Counted from the stretch's first letter, positions 1 through 5,004 are shown. The stretch: DNA of 5,962 bases from Moraxella nonliquefaciens (GCF_001679005.1 NZ_LXTW01000005.1:1-5962); one strand, 5' to 3'. The notes: generated from the letters alone by a model not told the origin. Program-made: numbers and translations.

Positions 1-8
1 CACCCCCC

Positions 9-20
9 TATTATCCAGTA
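9..20 (+). repeat. iteron copy at the left edge (origin of replication)
   Basis: The 12-mer TATTATCCAGTA here recurs exactly at 5943-5954. If the molecule is circular the two copies are 28 bp apart in direct orientation, just upstream of the Rep_3 initiator gene, which is the usual position of initiator-binding iterons. Related plasmids usually carry more than two iterons, so the array may be incomplete at the point where the circle was opened. Confidence 0.6.
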
Positions 21-29
21 GAATTATTA

Positions 30-57
30 TTGACTTTTGGATAATAAAAAATATAAT
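30..57 (+). promoter_or_regulatory. promoter of the replication initiator gene
   Basis: TTGACT (30-35) and TATAAT (52-57) are separated by 16 bp and lie 27 bp upstream of the rep start, a near-consensus sigma-70 promoter. The spacer contains an inverted copy of the iteron core (35-44), so Rep bound there should block RNA polymerase. That is the autoregulation known for Rep_3 plasmids such as pPS10; here it is an inference. Confidence 0.6.
35..44 (-). promoter_or_regulatory. inverted Rep-box-like motif inside the rep promoter
   Basis: TTTTGGATAA is the reverse complement of TTATCCAAAA and shares the TTATCCA core with the iterons. It overlaps the last base of the -35 and the spacer of the rep promoter. 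It is a probable operator half-site for Rep. Confidence 0.45.
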
Positions 58-71
58 ACTTACATCAGTTT

Positions 72-81
72 TTTTGGATAA
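72..81 (-). promoter_or_regulatory. second inverted Rep-box-like motif over the rep ribosome-binding region
   Basis: An identical TTTTGGATAA lies 37 bp downstream of the first and ends three bases before the rep ATG. Its GGA (76-78) is also the only Shine-Dalgarno-like sequence in front of rep. Rep binding and translation initiation would therefore use the same bases. Confidence 0.4.
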
Positions 82-84
82 AAT

Positions 85-1365
85 ATGAATAAGCAAGACA
101 AAAAGCCACTTACAAGAACCCCCCAAGAACTTGTACACATCAAACACAGTATTTCCGCAAGGCAATATAAATACTGGTTCTTGCTTCTGAAAGCCTATAA
201 GGAATTGATAGAAGCCAACACACAAGCAGACAAGGACGGATTTTATAGCGTTTCTTTGTCTGATATTTCAAACCTTATGGGCTATGAACCAGTAAAAAAG
301 GAACTCAAAGCAGACCTTGAAGCCTTACGCCAACAACCAATCATCATCAATTATTTAGAAAAAGACGGCAAACCAGTAACTCACGGTATGGGTTTTTTGT
401 CGGAGTGGAAAGTTAGTAGCACAAAAATTTCTTTTAAATTACCGTCATTTATTGAAAAAGTCGTACAAGGCAATTTAGAAGCGAAACAAATGTTTTTACT
501 TCTCAACTGGGATATTTTTAATTCTTTTGGGGGAAAATATGAAGCCATTATTTATAAACTTTGTAAGGACTATATAGGGGTGGGGCGTACGCCATATTTT
601 ACCGTTGAAGAATATAGGGATTATATTGGATTAAAGGAAAATGAATACAAACAATTTTTTAGATTAAATGAATGGACTTTGACAAAGCCAATTAAAAATA
701 TCAATGATAATGAAATGTCTGATATTTTGGTAAGGGTGGTTTTAGAAAAGAAAGGTGTTAAAGTTATTGGTTTGCATTTTGAAATGGAATACAAGGCTAC
801 TACACCAGTTTTAGAAATTGCACCCATTGAACCAAATCCAGCCTTTGAAAAGTCCTTGATAACCATACCACCAAATAAGCAACTGGAATATTTAGGGCAA
901 TTTTCAGAAGACCAAATAAAGGCGATTATTGACCGAGCCAACGGCTATATAGACAAGTTAAAGGCGGACGGCAAAAAGGCGAGCATTGGGGCGATTTATA
1001 ACAAGGCTTTTTTAGAAAGTTGGGGGCTTGATAACTGGGAAGCCGAACAAAAAGCAAAGGCGGAAGCGGACGAGAAAAAACGCCAAGAAAAAGCAAAGAA
1101 AGAAGCCGAAGAGAAAGCCAAAAAGGAAGCGGAAGAGCGAGAACGGCAGGAAAGGGCGGAGCGTGAGCGGTGTTTTTCCGTGTTTGAAGCCTTGCCACAG
1201 GACGAACAAGAAGCGATTTTAGACGAGATAGAACAGACGATAAAGCAAACTATACCATTCTTTTTGACGGGCTTTAAAGAAGACCGAAAAAACGGTTTGA
1301 AGCCTTACAAAAAACCGCCCCATTGCTTTACATTGGTTGGCATCATTCATTCAAAAAATTTGTAA
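85..1365 (+). CDS. rep: plasmid replication initiator protein, Rep_3-type double winged helix
   Basis: The 426-residue product binds origin iterons and recruits the host replication machinery. Residues about 10-125 fit the first winged helix of the Rep_3 (PF01051) fold, starting with the typical ELVHIKHSIS...QYKYWFLLLKAY stretch. Residues about 130-237 fit the second winged helix (MFLLLNWDIFNSFGGKYEA, then YFTVEEYRDYIGL). Beyond the core there is an unusually long tail: a linker, a segment at 265-318, an uninterrupted Lys/Glu/Arg/Ala-rich helix at about 319-363, and a final block (EALPQDEQEAILDEIEQ). Family members are commonly 230-320 residues, so this one is long. ATG 85 is chosen for its position 27 bp after the promoter; only a weak GGA lies upstream. 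The origin elements on both sides of the circle junction support the role. The family call is by eye, without a profile search. Confidence 0.85.
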   Translation: MNKQDKKPLTRTPQELVHIKHSISARQYKYWFLLLKAYKELIEANTQADKDGFYSVSLSDISNLMGYEPVKKELKADLEALRQQPIIINYLEKDGKPVTHGMGFLSEWKVSSTKISFKLPSFIEKVVQGNLEAKQMFLLLNWDIFNSFGGKYEAIIYKLCKDYIGVGRTPYFTVEEYRDYIGLKENEYKQFFRLNEWTLTKPIKNINDNEMSDILVRVVLEKKGVKVIGLHFEMEYKATTPVLEIAPIEPNPAFEKSLITIPPNKQLEYLGQFSEDQIKAIIDRANGYIDKLKADGKKASIGAIYNKAFLESWGLDNWEAEQKAKAEADEKKRQEKAKKEAEEKAKKEAEERERQERAERERCFSVFEALPQDEQEAILDEIEQTIKQTIPFFLTGFKEDRKNGLKPYKKPPHCFTLVGIIHSKNL

Positions 1366-1384
1366 CATTTTGTTACAAATTTTT
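1354..1384 (+). terminator. AT-rich hairpin overlapping the rep stop codon
   Basis: A perfect 13-bp stem (1354-1366 with 1372-1384) encloses a 5-nt loop, and its right arm ends in five T. The rep TAA (1363-1365) lies inside the left arm. The stem is AT-rich, so it may be a weak terminator, working in either direction, or an mRNA 3'-end stabiliser. Confidence 0.45.
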
Positions 1385-1387
1385 ATA

Positions 1388-1416
1388 TTGTTCAAAAATC
1401 TTAAAAATGATTTAAT
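1388..1416 (+). promoter_or_regulatory. possible promoter of the coiled-coil gene pair
   Basis: TTGTTC (1388-1393) and TTTAAT (1411-1416) are 17 bp apart and lie just after the hairpin at the end of rep. The match is modest, and in DNA this AT-rich such pairs occur by chance. Confidence 0.3.
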
Positions 1417-1442
1417 AAAATTTTGTTTATAGGGGTGTAAAA

Positions 1443-1916
1443 ATGTATTCCAGTAAGCTAAAAACCTATTTAATTTTTTATGTAATTTCATTTTTGATTT
1501 TGTTTTTATTTCGTATTTTTGTAGTAAAAGAAGCATTATCTTTGTCTTTTATGTTCGCTTTTATGTTTTCTTTTGTTTTCCCTTTTTTCTTTTATGTGAT
1601 TGGTTTGCATAAAATTTTAATAAATTATTTTGATAATCAATATTATGCCAAACAAGATGAAATAAATTTCCAAAAAAATTTAAGGCGTGAACTCCAAAGA
1701 AAAAGGGCTTTATCTGAAATAGATAATGAAAACCTACACTATCAAAATCAATTAAGAATTGAATATATTGCCCAAGTCGCTCAAATACATTTACATCAAT
1801 ATTTGGCGAATATGTACCAACAGGCGATTATCAATAACAGCACACAAAACGAATTAACCGCCCAAAAGCAGTTATTAGAACTTGAAGCAGAATTGAAAAA
1901 GCAGGGGTTAATATGA
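1443..1916 (+). CDS. unknown membrane protein: two N-terminal membrane segments and a cytoplasmic coiled coil
   Basis: I do not recognise this 157-residue protein. Residues about 9-28 and 32-54 are two strongly hydrophobic, Phe-rich segments joined by a very short turn, so the protein should be a hairpin in the inner membrane with both ends in the cytoplasm. Residues about 66-155 are rich in Gln, Glu, Lys, Asn and Leu with heptad-like spacing, probably a long coiled coil, ending in ELEAELKKQGLI. A clear Shine-Dalgarno AGGGGT (1431-1436) is 6 nt before the ATG. The TGA overlaps the ATG of the next gene (ATGA), so the two are probably translationally coupled and interact. Two short membrane segments are also the usual N-terminal anchor of VirD4-type ATPases. 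The downstream ATPase fragment lacks one, so a role as membrane partner is an attractive but unproven inference. Confidence 0.75.
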   Translation: MYSSKLKTYLIFYVISFLILFLFRIFVVKEALSLSFMFAFMFSFVFPFFFYVIGLHKILINYFDNQYYAKQDEINFQKNLRRELQRKRALSEIDNENLHYQNQLRIEYIAQVAQIHLHQYLANMYQQAIINNSTQNELTAQKQLLELEAELKKQGLI

Positions 1917-2500
1917 GCCATTTTTCCGATTATATCGCCCAAAGGCGTTTGGATTTACAAACGCAAAGCCAATCACTCAATGAGCGTAAATTCGCCACAG
2001 AACAAGCCAATTTTAATAGAAAATTGCAGGCTGATTTTGAAAATGAACAAAGAAGAAATGAAGCCAATATTCAAATTGCCAAAATTCAAGCCCAAAATAA
2101 TTTGGAAGTAATGGCGGTTCAAAATTTATTAAATTGCTTAAATGATACACAAAAATTTTTTCAAAATGAAATTGCCAAACAGACCGCCTACCAGTTAGAA
2201 ATGCAAAAAATCGCCCACGAAACAAGGGCAACTAGTTTACTTGAACGGCTTAAAAATAATGCAGAAATCAATAGAATAAAATTACAAGCCAAAAACCAAA
2301 TAGAACAGATGATTTTGGAAAATCATCTGAAAAAAGACTTTTTAACCTTTGAAAAATATTGTCAAATATTTTTCCAGTTGTTAGAGCTTGAACTGGGCTT
2401 AAATGTTTTGGAAGCGAATGCCCAAAATGTTGAAGCCTATGTGAAGCAAGCGTATGAACAACTGGGGTTAAAAAGTGGCTATTCTCCCTATGGGGAATGA
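1913..2500 (+). CDS. unknown soluble coiled-coil protein
   Basis: The 195-residue product has no signal peptide or membrane segment and no family that I recognise. Residues about 5-140 are almost continuous helix-forming, charged and Gln/Asn-rich sequence (for example FATEQANFNRKLQADFENEQ), typical of a long coiled coil. Residues about 143-186 are more hydrophobic (CQIFFQLLELELGLNVLEA) and may form a small helical bundle or docking end. The last ten residues are Gly/Ser/Pro/Tyr-rich and probably flexible. The start overlaps the upstream stop as ATGA and has its own Shine-Dalgarno AGGGGT (1903-1908), the same sequence used by the gene before. Composition and coupling suggest that the two proteins form one complex. 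A scaffold or adaptor for the following ATPase is possible, but only by neighbourhood. Confidence 0.75.
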   Translation: MSHFSDYIAQRRLDLQTQSQSLNERKFATEQANFNRKLQADFENEQRRNEANIQIAKIQAQNNLEVMAVQNLLNCLNDTQKFFQNEIAKQTAYQLEMQKIAHETRATSLLERLKNNAEINRIKLQAKNQIEQMILENHLKKDFLTFEKYCQIFFQLLELELGLNVLEANAQNVEAYVKQAYEQLGLKSGYSPYGE

Positions 2501-2535
2501 GAATAGACAAAGTGAATGAATATTTTATAATAAAT

Positions 2536-2565
2536 ATTTGATTTTATTAGGTTTTTAATTATACT
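2536..2565 (+). promoter_or_regulatory. promoter of the ATPase-fragment gene, carrying the ATTTGATTTTATTA element
   Basis: TTGATT (2538-2543) and TATACT (2560-2565) are 16 bp apart. The 14-mer ATTTGATTTTATTA (2536-2549) recurs exactly at 4147-4160, and its first ten bases recur at 3485-3494 and 4616-4625. Transcription should begin near 2572, inside the palindrome that follows. Confidence 0.5.
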
Positions 2566-2566
2566 A

Positions 2567-2596
2567 CTCGCTATATTATCGCTATAATACAGCGAG
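2567..2596. promoter_or_regulatory. 30-bp imperfect palindrome, probable operator
   Basis: Two 13-bp arms (2567-2579 and 2584-2596) pair with a single A/C mismatch around a CGCT centre. The element begins directly after the -10 box of the ATPase-fragment promoter and covers the expected transcription start. This position suits a repressor operator or a 5'-end hairpin of the mRNA. It has no T-tract, so a terminator is unlikely. Confidence 0.5.
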
Positions 2597-2602
2597 AAAA
2601 AG

Positions 2603-2615
2603 GCGATATTATCGC
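2603..2615. promoter_or_regulatory. second palindrome sharing ATATTATCGC with the first
   Basis: GCGATATTATCGC is a perfect palindrome with 6-bp arms around one base. Its ATATTATCGC (2606-2615) repeats 2573-2582 at a 33-bp offset, about three helical turns. The pair therefore looks like two binding sites on the same face of DNA for one regulator. It ends 14 bp before the ATPase start. Confidence 0.45.
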
Positions 2616-2629
2616 AAGAGTAAAGCAAA

Positions 2630-3490
2630 ATGAACGAAGTTACATACTCTGATTTTTATTGCGAATATGAATACCAATACAATTTGGATTTATTGGGGGA
2701 TTATTTGAATGAAAATTCGGAGCGGTTTAATGTGCCAAATTTTGAAAAATTTTTATTTCAAAGAAATACCCCATTAAAAAAACCTGATAAGCTAAACAAA
2801 AGTTTATTAAATGCCACCAATGAACTACAACAACAGGTATTTGATGAAGTTTATCGCCAAGCGGTTTTTGACTATCATTTAAATCTTAAAACCTATGAAA
2901 AAGCCTTTTATCTTCAAGAAATTTTGAAGAAATATGAAACCACAAAATACGGTTACGCTTACTATTTGACAGAAAATTTCAAAAATATTACACCCTTTTT
3001 GAAGCGGTCAAATAAACTTCCCATAAGCGAAAATAATAGGCGTTTGCATACCTACATTACAGGCGGAACAGGGAGTGGAAAAAGTGAAGCCATAAAATCC
3101 CTAATTTGGCATTATTTAACAAGAGATAAAAGAACTGGGCTTATTTTATTATCGCCTAATGGGGAAATTTGTGAGCAAGTCGCCAAATTTTGGGTAAATA
3201 TAGAAAATAACCGTCTGATTTATATTGAGCCAAATTTGGACGGATTTTTTCCGTGTTTAAATCCTTTTGATGTGCCAAACAAAGATAATTTAACCGATAT
3301 TGAAGCGGAAAAGTATGCCGAAGCCTTTCGCTCCATTTTTGAAGAATTATTAAAGGGCGAATTTACCGCCCAAATGAATACGCTTTTAATGGCGGTTTTG
3401 CCTGTTTTGTTCAAATACCCAAATGCCAGTATTTACGATTTAATCCACTTTTTAGGTGGATTTTTCTTTACAGAAAGTATCTTGATTTGA
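2630..3490 (+). CDS. N-terminal fragment of a VirD4/TraD/HerA-like coupling ATPase
   Basis: The 286-residue product matches the first half of type IV coupling-protein ATPases, which pump DNA or protein substrates into secretion channels. Walker A is GGTGSGKS at residues 145-152. LILLSPNGEICEQV (171-184) corresponds to the family's DPHGDL strand, YIEPNLDGFFPCLNPF (198-213) to its NPL/NPF motif, and MNTLLMAVLPVLFKYPNASIYDLI (249-272) to the helix before the Walker B half. Similarity stops at about residue 275; the last eleven residues look accidental and the frame ends at TGA 3488-3490. Walker B, the arginine finger and the C-terminal RecA half are absent, where intact relatives exceed about 500 residues. 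The N-terminal 140 residues show no membrane anchor. The ribosome-binding site is weak (AGAG, 2618-2621). It is most likely a truncated gene; a nucleotide-binding remnant acting with the upstream coiled-coil proteins cannot be excluded. Confidence 0.7.
   Translation: MNEVTYSDFYCEYEYQYNLDLLGDYLNENSERFNVPNFEKFLFQRNTPLKKPDKLNKSLLNATNELQQQVFDEVYRQAVFDYHLNLKTYEKAFYLQEILKKYETTKYGYAYYLTENFKNITPFLKRSNKLPISENNRRLHTYITGGTGSGKSEAIKSLIWHYLTRDKRTGLILLSPNGEICEQVAKFWVNIENNRLIYIEPNLDGFFPCLNPFDVPNKDNLTDIEAEKYAEAFRSIFEELLKGEFTAQMNTLLMAVLPVLFKYPNASIYDLIHFLGGFFFTESILI
3442..3465 (+). terminator. hairpin with T-tract at the break in the ATPase reading frame
   Basis: AATCCAC (3442-3448) pairs perfectly with GTGGATT (3456-3462) around a 7-nt loop, and T residues continue to 3465. 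It lies at the point where coupling-ATPase similarity ends, so it may be a terminator brought in by the rearrangement that removed the C-terminal half. Confidence 0.4.
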
Positions 3491-3510
3491 TTTTAAAAAT
3501 TGTATATAAT
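3482..3510 (+). promoter_or_regulatory. promoter-like element with no gene downstream
   Basis: TTGATT (3482-3487) and TATAAT (3505-3510) are 17 bp apart, one of the best matches in the window. The ATPase-fragment stop codon lies inside it. Transcription would start near 3517 and meet the hairpin at 3529-3560 almost at once, pointing at vapD from the antisense side. It may be the promoter of a lost gene. Confidence 0.4.
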
Positions 3511-3528
3511 TTTTCGTTTTTTTAAATT

Positions 3529-3560
3529 AAAAATCCCAATCTAATTAGATTGGGATTTTT
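3529..3560. terminator. bidirectional intrinsic terminator between the ATPase fragment and vapD
   Basis: A perfect 14-bp stem (3529-3542 with 3547-3560) encloses the loop AATT. It is flanked by A-runs on the left and T-runs on the right, so both strands give a hairpin followed by U-rich RNA. It ends the minus-strand vapXD transcript 6 bp after the vapD stop and the plus-strand transcript arriving from the left. Confidence 0.8.
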
Positions 3561-3565
3561 TGCAA

Positions 3566-3850
3566 TTAGAACTCTTCCTTAAAGAAAGAATTAAAGTTAG
3601 ACCACTGTTCAACTTTAAAAGCCCTAATATCTCTAACAGACGCACTAAACCACGATAGCCTACTTAAAGAAACCATCGCTTTTGTAACAAGTTCCATATT
3701 CTCATTCTCGGTTACATACAAACTACCTTGAATACGATTGAAACTAAATTTATTCAAAATAATTTCAATATCAGAATATGCCTGTCTTACACCTTTTGGG
3801 TGGTGTTTTTCTACTTCTTTTACGAGTAAGTCAAATCCAATAGCGTACAT
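3566..3850 (-). CDS. vapD: VapD-like endoribonuclease toxin
   Basis: The 94-residue product matches VapD, a small Cas2-like ferredoxin-fold ribonuclease of Haemophilus, Helicobacter and plasmids of Neisseria and relatives. MYAIGFDL at the N-terminus, HPKGVRQAYSDI (17-28), IQGSLY (40-45) and VRDIRAFKVEQWS (72-84) are family hallmarks. Asp7 and Ser43, reported as important for RNase activity of the H. pylori VapD HP0315, are both present, and the conserved DIRAF aspartate is residue 74. Length is normal and no damage is visible. It starts one base after the vapX-like stop (TAATATG), with GAGG (3860-3863 on the minus strand) 9 nt upstream inside the partner gene, so translation is probably coupled. 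It likely cleaves mRNA when the antitoxin is lost, which stabilises the plasmid. Activity itself cannot be read from the sequence. Confidence 0.92.
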   Translation of the reverse strand: MYAIGFDLLVKEVEKHHPKGVRQAYSDIEIILNKFSFNRIQGSLYVTENENMELVTKAMVSLSRLSWFSASVRDIRAFKVEQWSNFNSFFKEEF

Positions 3851-3851
3851 A

Positions 3852-4058
3852 TTATTCAGCCTCTGGGTCTAATAAAATTTCATTGAGTGGGTAGTAATCT
3901 TTACGACCACTTTGCAAAAACTCAATTTCCACCAAAATTTTCCCATTATCCAAAGTTTCCGTTTTATCAGAAACAATGTATGGATTGCCAAACTCCCCGA
4001 TAGTTCTAATAGAACCGACTGGAATGCTTGTATTTTCTTGTAAAGTCAATGTTGCCAT
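3852..4058 (-). CDS. vapX: VapX-like antitoxin partner of VapD
   Basis: This 68-residue acidic protein has the size and position of VapX, the antitoxin encoded directly upstream of vapD in Haemophilus influenzae, and I think it belongs to the small DUF5397-type family. Visible features are an N-terminal TLTLQENTSIPVGSIRTIGEFG block, a central beta-rich stretch (ILVEIEFLQSG, residues 41-51) and a C-terminal YPLNEILLDPEAE, which looks suited to capping the toxin. No DNA-binding motif is obvious, so autoregulation may differ from RHH or AbrB antitoxins. AAGGT (4066-4070 on the minus strand) is a good Shine-Dalgarno and supports ATG 4058. The gene is the first of a two-gene operon with its own promoter. 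The antitoxin role rests on family resemblance and order. Confidence 0.75.
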   Translation of the reverse strand: MATLTLQENTSIPVGSIRTIGEFGNPYIVSDKTETLDNGKILVEIEFLQSGRKDYYPLNEILLDPEAE

Positions 4059-4093
4059 AACTATTACCTTTTGTTGAAGTTAAAGATATTTAT

Positions 4094-4121
4094 ATAATAT
4101 GAAAGCATTTTAAAAAGTCAA
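4094..4121 (-). promoter_or_regulatory. promoter of the vapXD operon
   Basis: On the minus strand TTGACT (4116-4121) and TATTAT (4094-4099) are 16 bp apart, about 35 bp upstream of the vapX ATG. No convincing palindrome overlaps it, unlike the other two promoters of the accessory modules. Confidence 0.55.
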
Positions 4122-4146
4122 ATTAATTTAAAATTTTATAACAAAC

Positions 4147-4174
4147 ATTTGATTTTATTAAAATTTTTTATACA
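4147..4174 (+). promoter_or_regulatory. ATTTGATTTTATTA element, possible weak promoter of the HTH gene
   Basis: The 14-mer at 4147-4160 is identical to 2536-2549. TTGATT (4149-4154) and TATACA (4169-4174) are only 14 bp apart, too short for good sigma-70 activity. This copy may be inactive or damaged, which would fit the broken gene behind it. Confidence 0.3.
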
Positions 4175-4223
4175 CTGTCCACCAGTACAAAACCATACAA
4201 TCAAGAACAATTTAAAAAACACT

Positions 4224-4611
4224 ATGAACATATCACAAGCAAGCAAAGAATGGGGCGTATCAAGAACCACCATTTACGCTAAAATCAAGGATTGAGAACT
4301 GACAAAAACACCGCAAGGCGAGATAGACCCAAGCGAGATGATACGAGTGTTTGGACACGCCAAACAAAAATGAACACCGTCTAAAATACAACAAAGTACA
4401 CCCAAAAACAGTCAAGAATACACCTTACTTGAACAAGCCCTACACTTTGAGCCGCACCAAAGACCTACAAAACCGCTTAACAGAAGCCACCGAACGCATA
4501 CACGCCCAAGAAAAGCAAATTTTTGAGTTACTGGCAACCATTAAAGATCTTTCCCAAAGTGTAAAATTACTTGAAGCACCAAAACGCAAAAAATTTTTAG
4601 GAATTTTTTAA
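4224..4611 (+). pseudogene. broken helix-turn-helix plasmid DNA-binding protein with coiled-coil tail
   Basis: From ATG 4224 the frame reads MNISQASKEWGVSRTTIYAK, a clear helix-turn-helix start, then stops at TGA 4293-4295. The same frame continues sensibly (ELTKTPQGEIDPSEMIRVFG) to a second TGA at 4371-4373. The C-terminal half continues in the next frame up to TAA 4609-4611: LQNRLTEATERIHAQEKQIF, ATIKDLSQSVKLLE and a basic KRKKFLGIF end. This HTH-linker-coiled-coil plan, about 128 residues in total, matches the accessory replication DNA-binding proteins that accompany Rep on Acinetobacter and Moraxella plasmids. The first stop is one base from GGA (Gly), giving the expected IKDGEL. The frame change could be an extra A in the A-run at 4366-4370, or an extra C near 4453-4454. 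No Shine-Dalgarno precedes 4224. An 86-codon frame opening at TTG 4351 has no ribosome-binding site and is probably untranslated debris. Sequencing error is the alternative explanation. Confidence 0.75.
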
Positions 4612-4617
4612 AAAGAT

Positions 4618-4645
4618 TTGATTTTTCTAAAAAAATTGATAGAAT
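4618..4645 (+). promoter_or_regulatory. promoter of the parDE-like operon
   Basis: TTGATT (4618-4623) and TAGAAT (4640-4645) are 16 bp apart. The -35 lies in the fourth ATTTGATTTT element. The architecture (TTGATT, 16 bp, -10, palindrome at once) is the same as at 2538-2596. Confidence 0.55.
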
Positions 4646-4668
4646 ATTAAAAGTTAATAACTTTTAAT
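4646..4668. promoter_or_regulatory. perfect 23-bp palindrome, probable ParD operator
   Basis: Arms ATTAAAAGTTA (4646-4656) and TAACTTTTAAT (4658-4668) are exact inverse copies around one A. It begins directly after the -10 box and ends 4 bp before the antitoxin ATG, where a ribbon-helix-helix antitoxin would bind to autorepress the operon. It also occupies the ribosome-binding position, and no Shine-Dalgarno is visible. Confidence 0.65.
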
Positions 4669-4672
4669 AACT

Positions 4673-4999
4673 ATGAGTAATACAGCTATGCCACACCTAG
4701 CAACCGCCCCAAAACCCCAAAAAGAACGCTTATCACTTGTTTTGGACTTTGACAAAAAACAAGCCTTAACCGAAATCGCCCAAAAACAAAACCGCTCATT
4801 AAATTTTGTGGTGCTTGAAATGATTGAAAAATCTTTGCAAGAAGCACAGGAAGAAGCGGAATATCAAAGTTATATTAAAAACCGTGTAATGCGTGCATAT
4901 AACGAGATGAAAGAGAATGGCTCACAGGGTGTAAGTAGTGCCAAAGCCAAAGAAATTGTAATGCAAAGAGTAAGAGAAAGACTAGAAAATAATAAGTAA
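4673..4999 (+). CDS. ribbon-helix-helix antitoxin, ParD/CopG-like
   Basis: The 108-residue product looks like the antitoxin of a type II pair. A flexible, Pro-rich leader (1-17) precedes a beta strand ERLSLVLDF (18-26) and two helices, DKKQALTEIAQKQN (27-40) and SLNFVVLEMIEKSLQ (42-56), the ribbon-helix-helix fold that dimerises on operator DNA. The remainder (about 57-105) is charged and helical and should wrap the toxin. The start at ATG 4673 lacks a Shine-Dalgarno; Met6 (4688) is an alternative start that would leave the palindrome wholly in the leader. The toxin gene begins 5 nt after the stop. Regulation is probably by the palindrome at 4646-4668. The assignment to ParD rather than another RHH antitoxin rests on the partner. 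Confidence 0.8.
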   Translation: MSNTAMPHLATAPKPQKERLSLVLDFDKKQALTEIAQKQNRSLNFVVLEMIEKSLQEAQEEAEYQSYIKNRVMRAYNEMKENGSQGVSSAKAKEIVMQRVRERLENNK

Positions 5000-5004
5000 A
5001 TCCT

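Noticed and set aside
621..1222. Open frames on the minus strand and in another plus frame across rep, including Phe/Leu-rich and Lys/Arg-rich ones
   Set aside because: They are shadows of the rep frame. Their odd composition mirrors the Lys/Glu-rich tail read in other frames, and none has a ribosome-binding site.
2013..2510. Minus-strand frames opposite the soluble coiled-coil gene
   Set aside because: No start signals or recognisable motifs; the plus strand is well supported by the ATGA overlap and Shine-Dalgarno.
2855..3010. AAGCGGT motifs resembling Actinobacillus-type DNA uptake sequences
   Set aside because: They lie within coding sequence, are not exact 9-mers, and are too few to indicate an uptake-sequence bias.
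3480..4165. XerC/XerD (pdif) sites flanking vapXD
   Set aside because: I looked for the two 11-bp half-sites with a 6-bp spacer on both sides and saw no credible match.
4351..4611. Independent 86-codon gene starting at TTG
   Set aside because: No ribosome-binding site, and its C-terminal half is the natural continuation of the broken HTH gene, so it is treated as part of that pseudogene.
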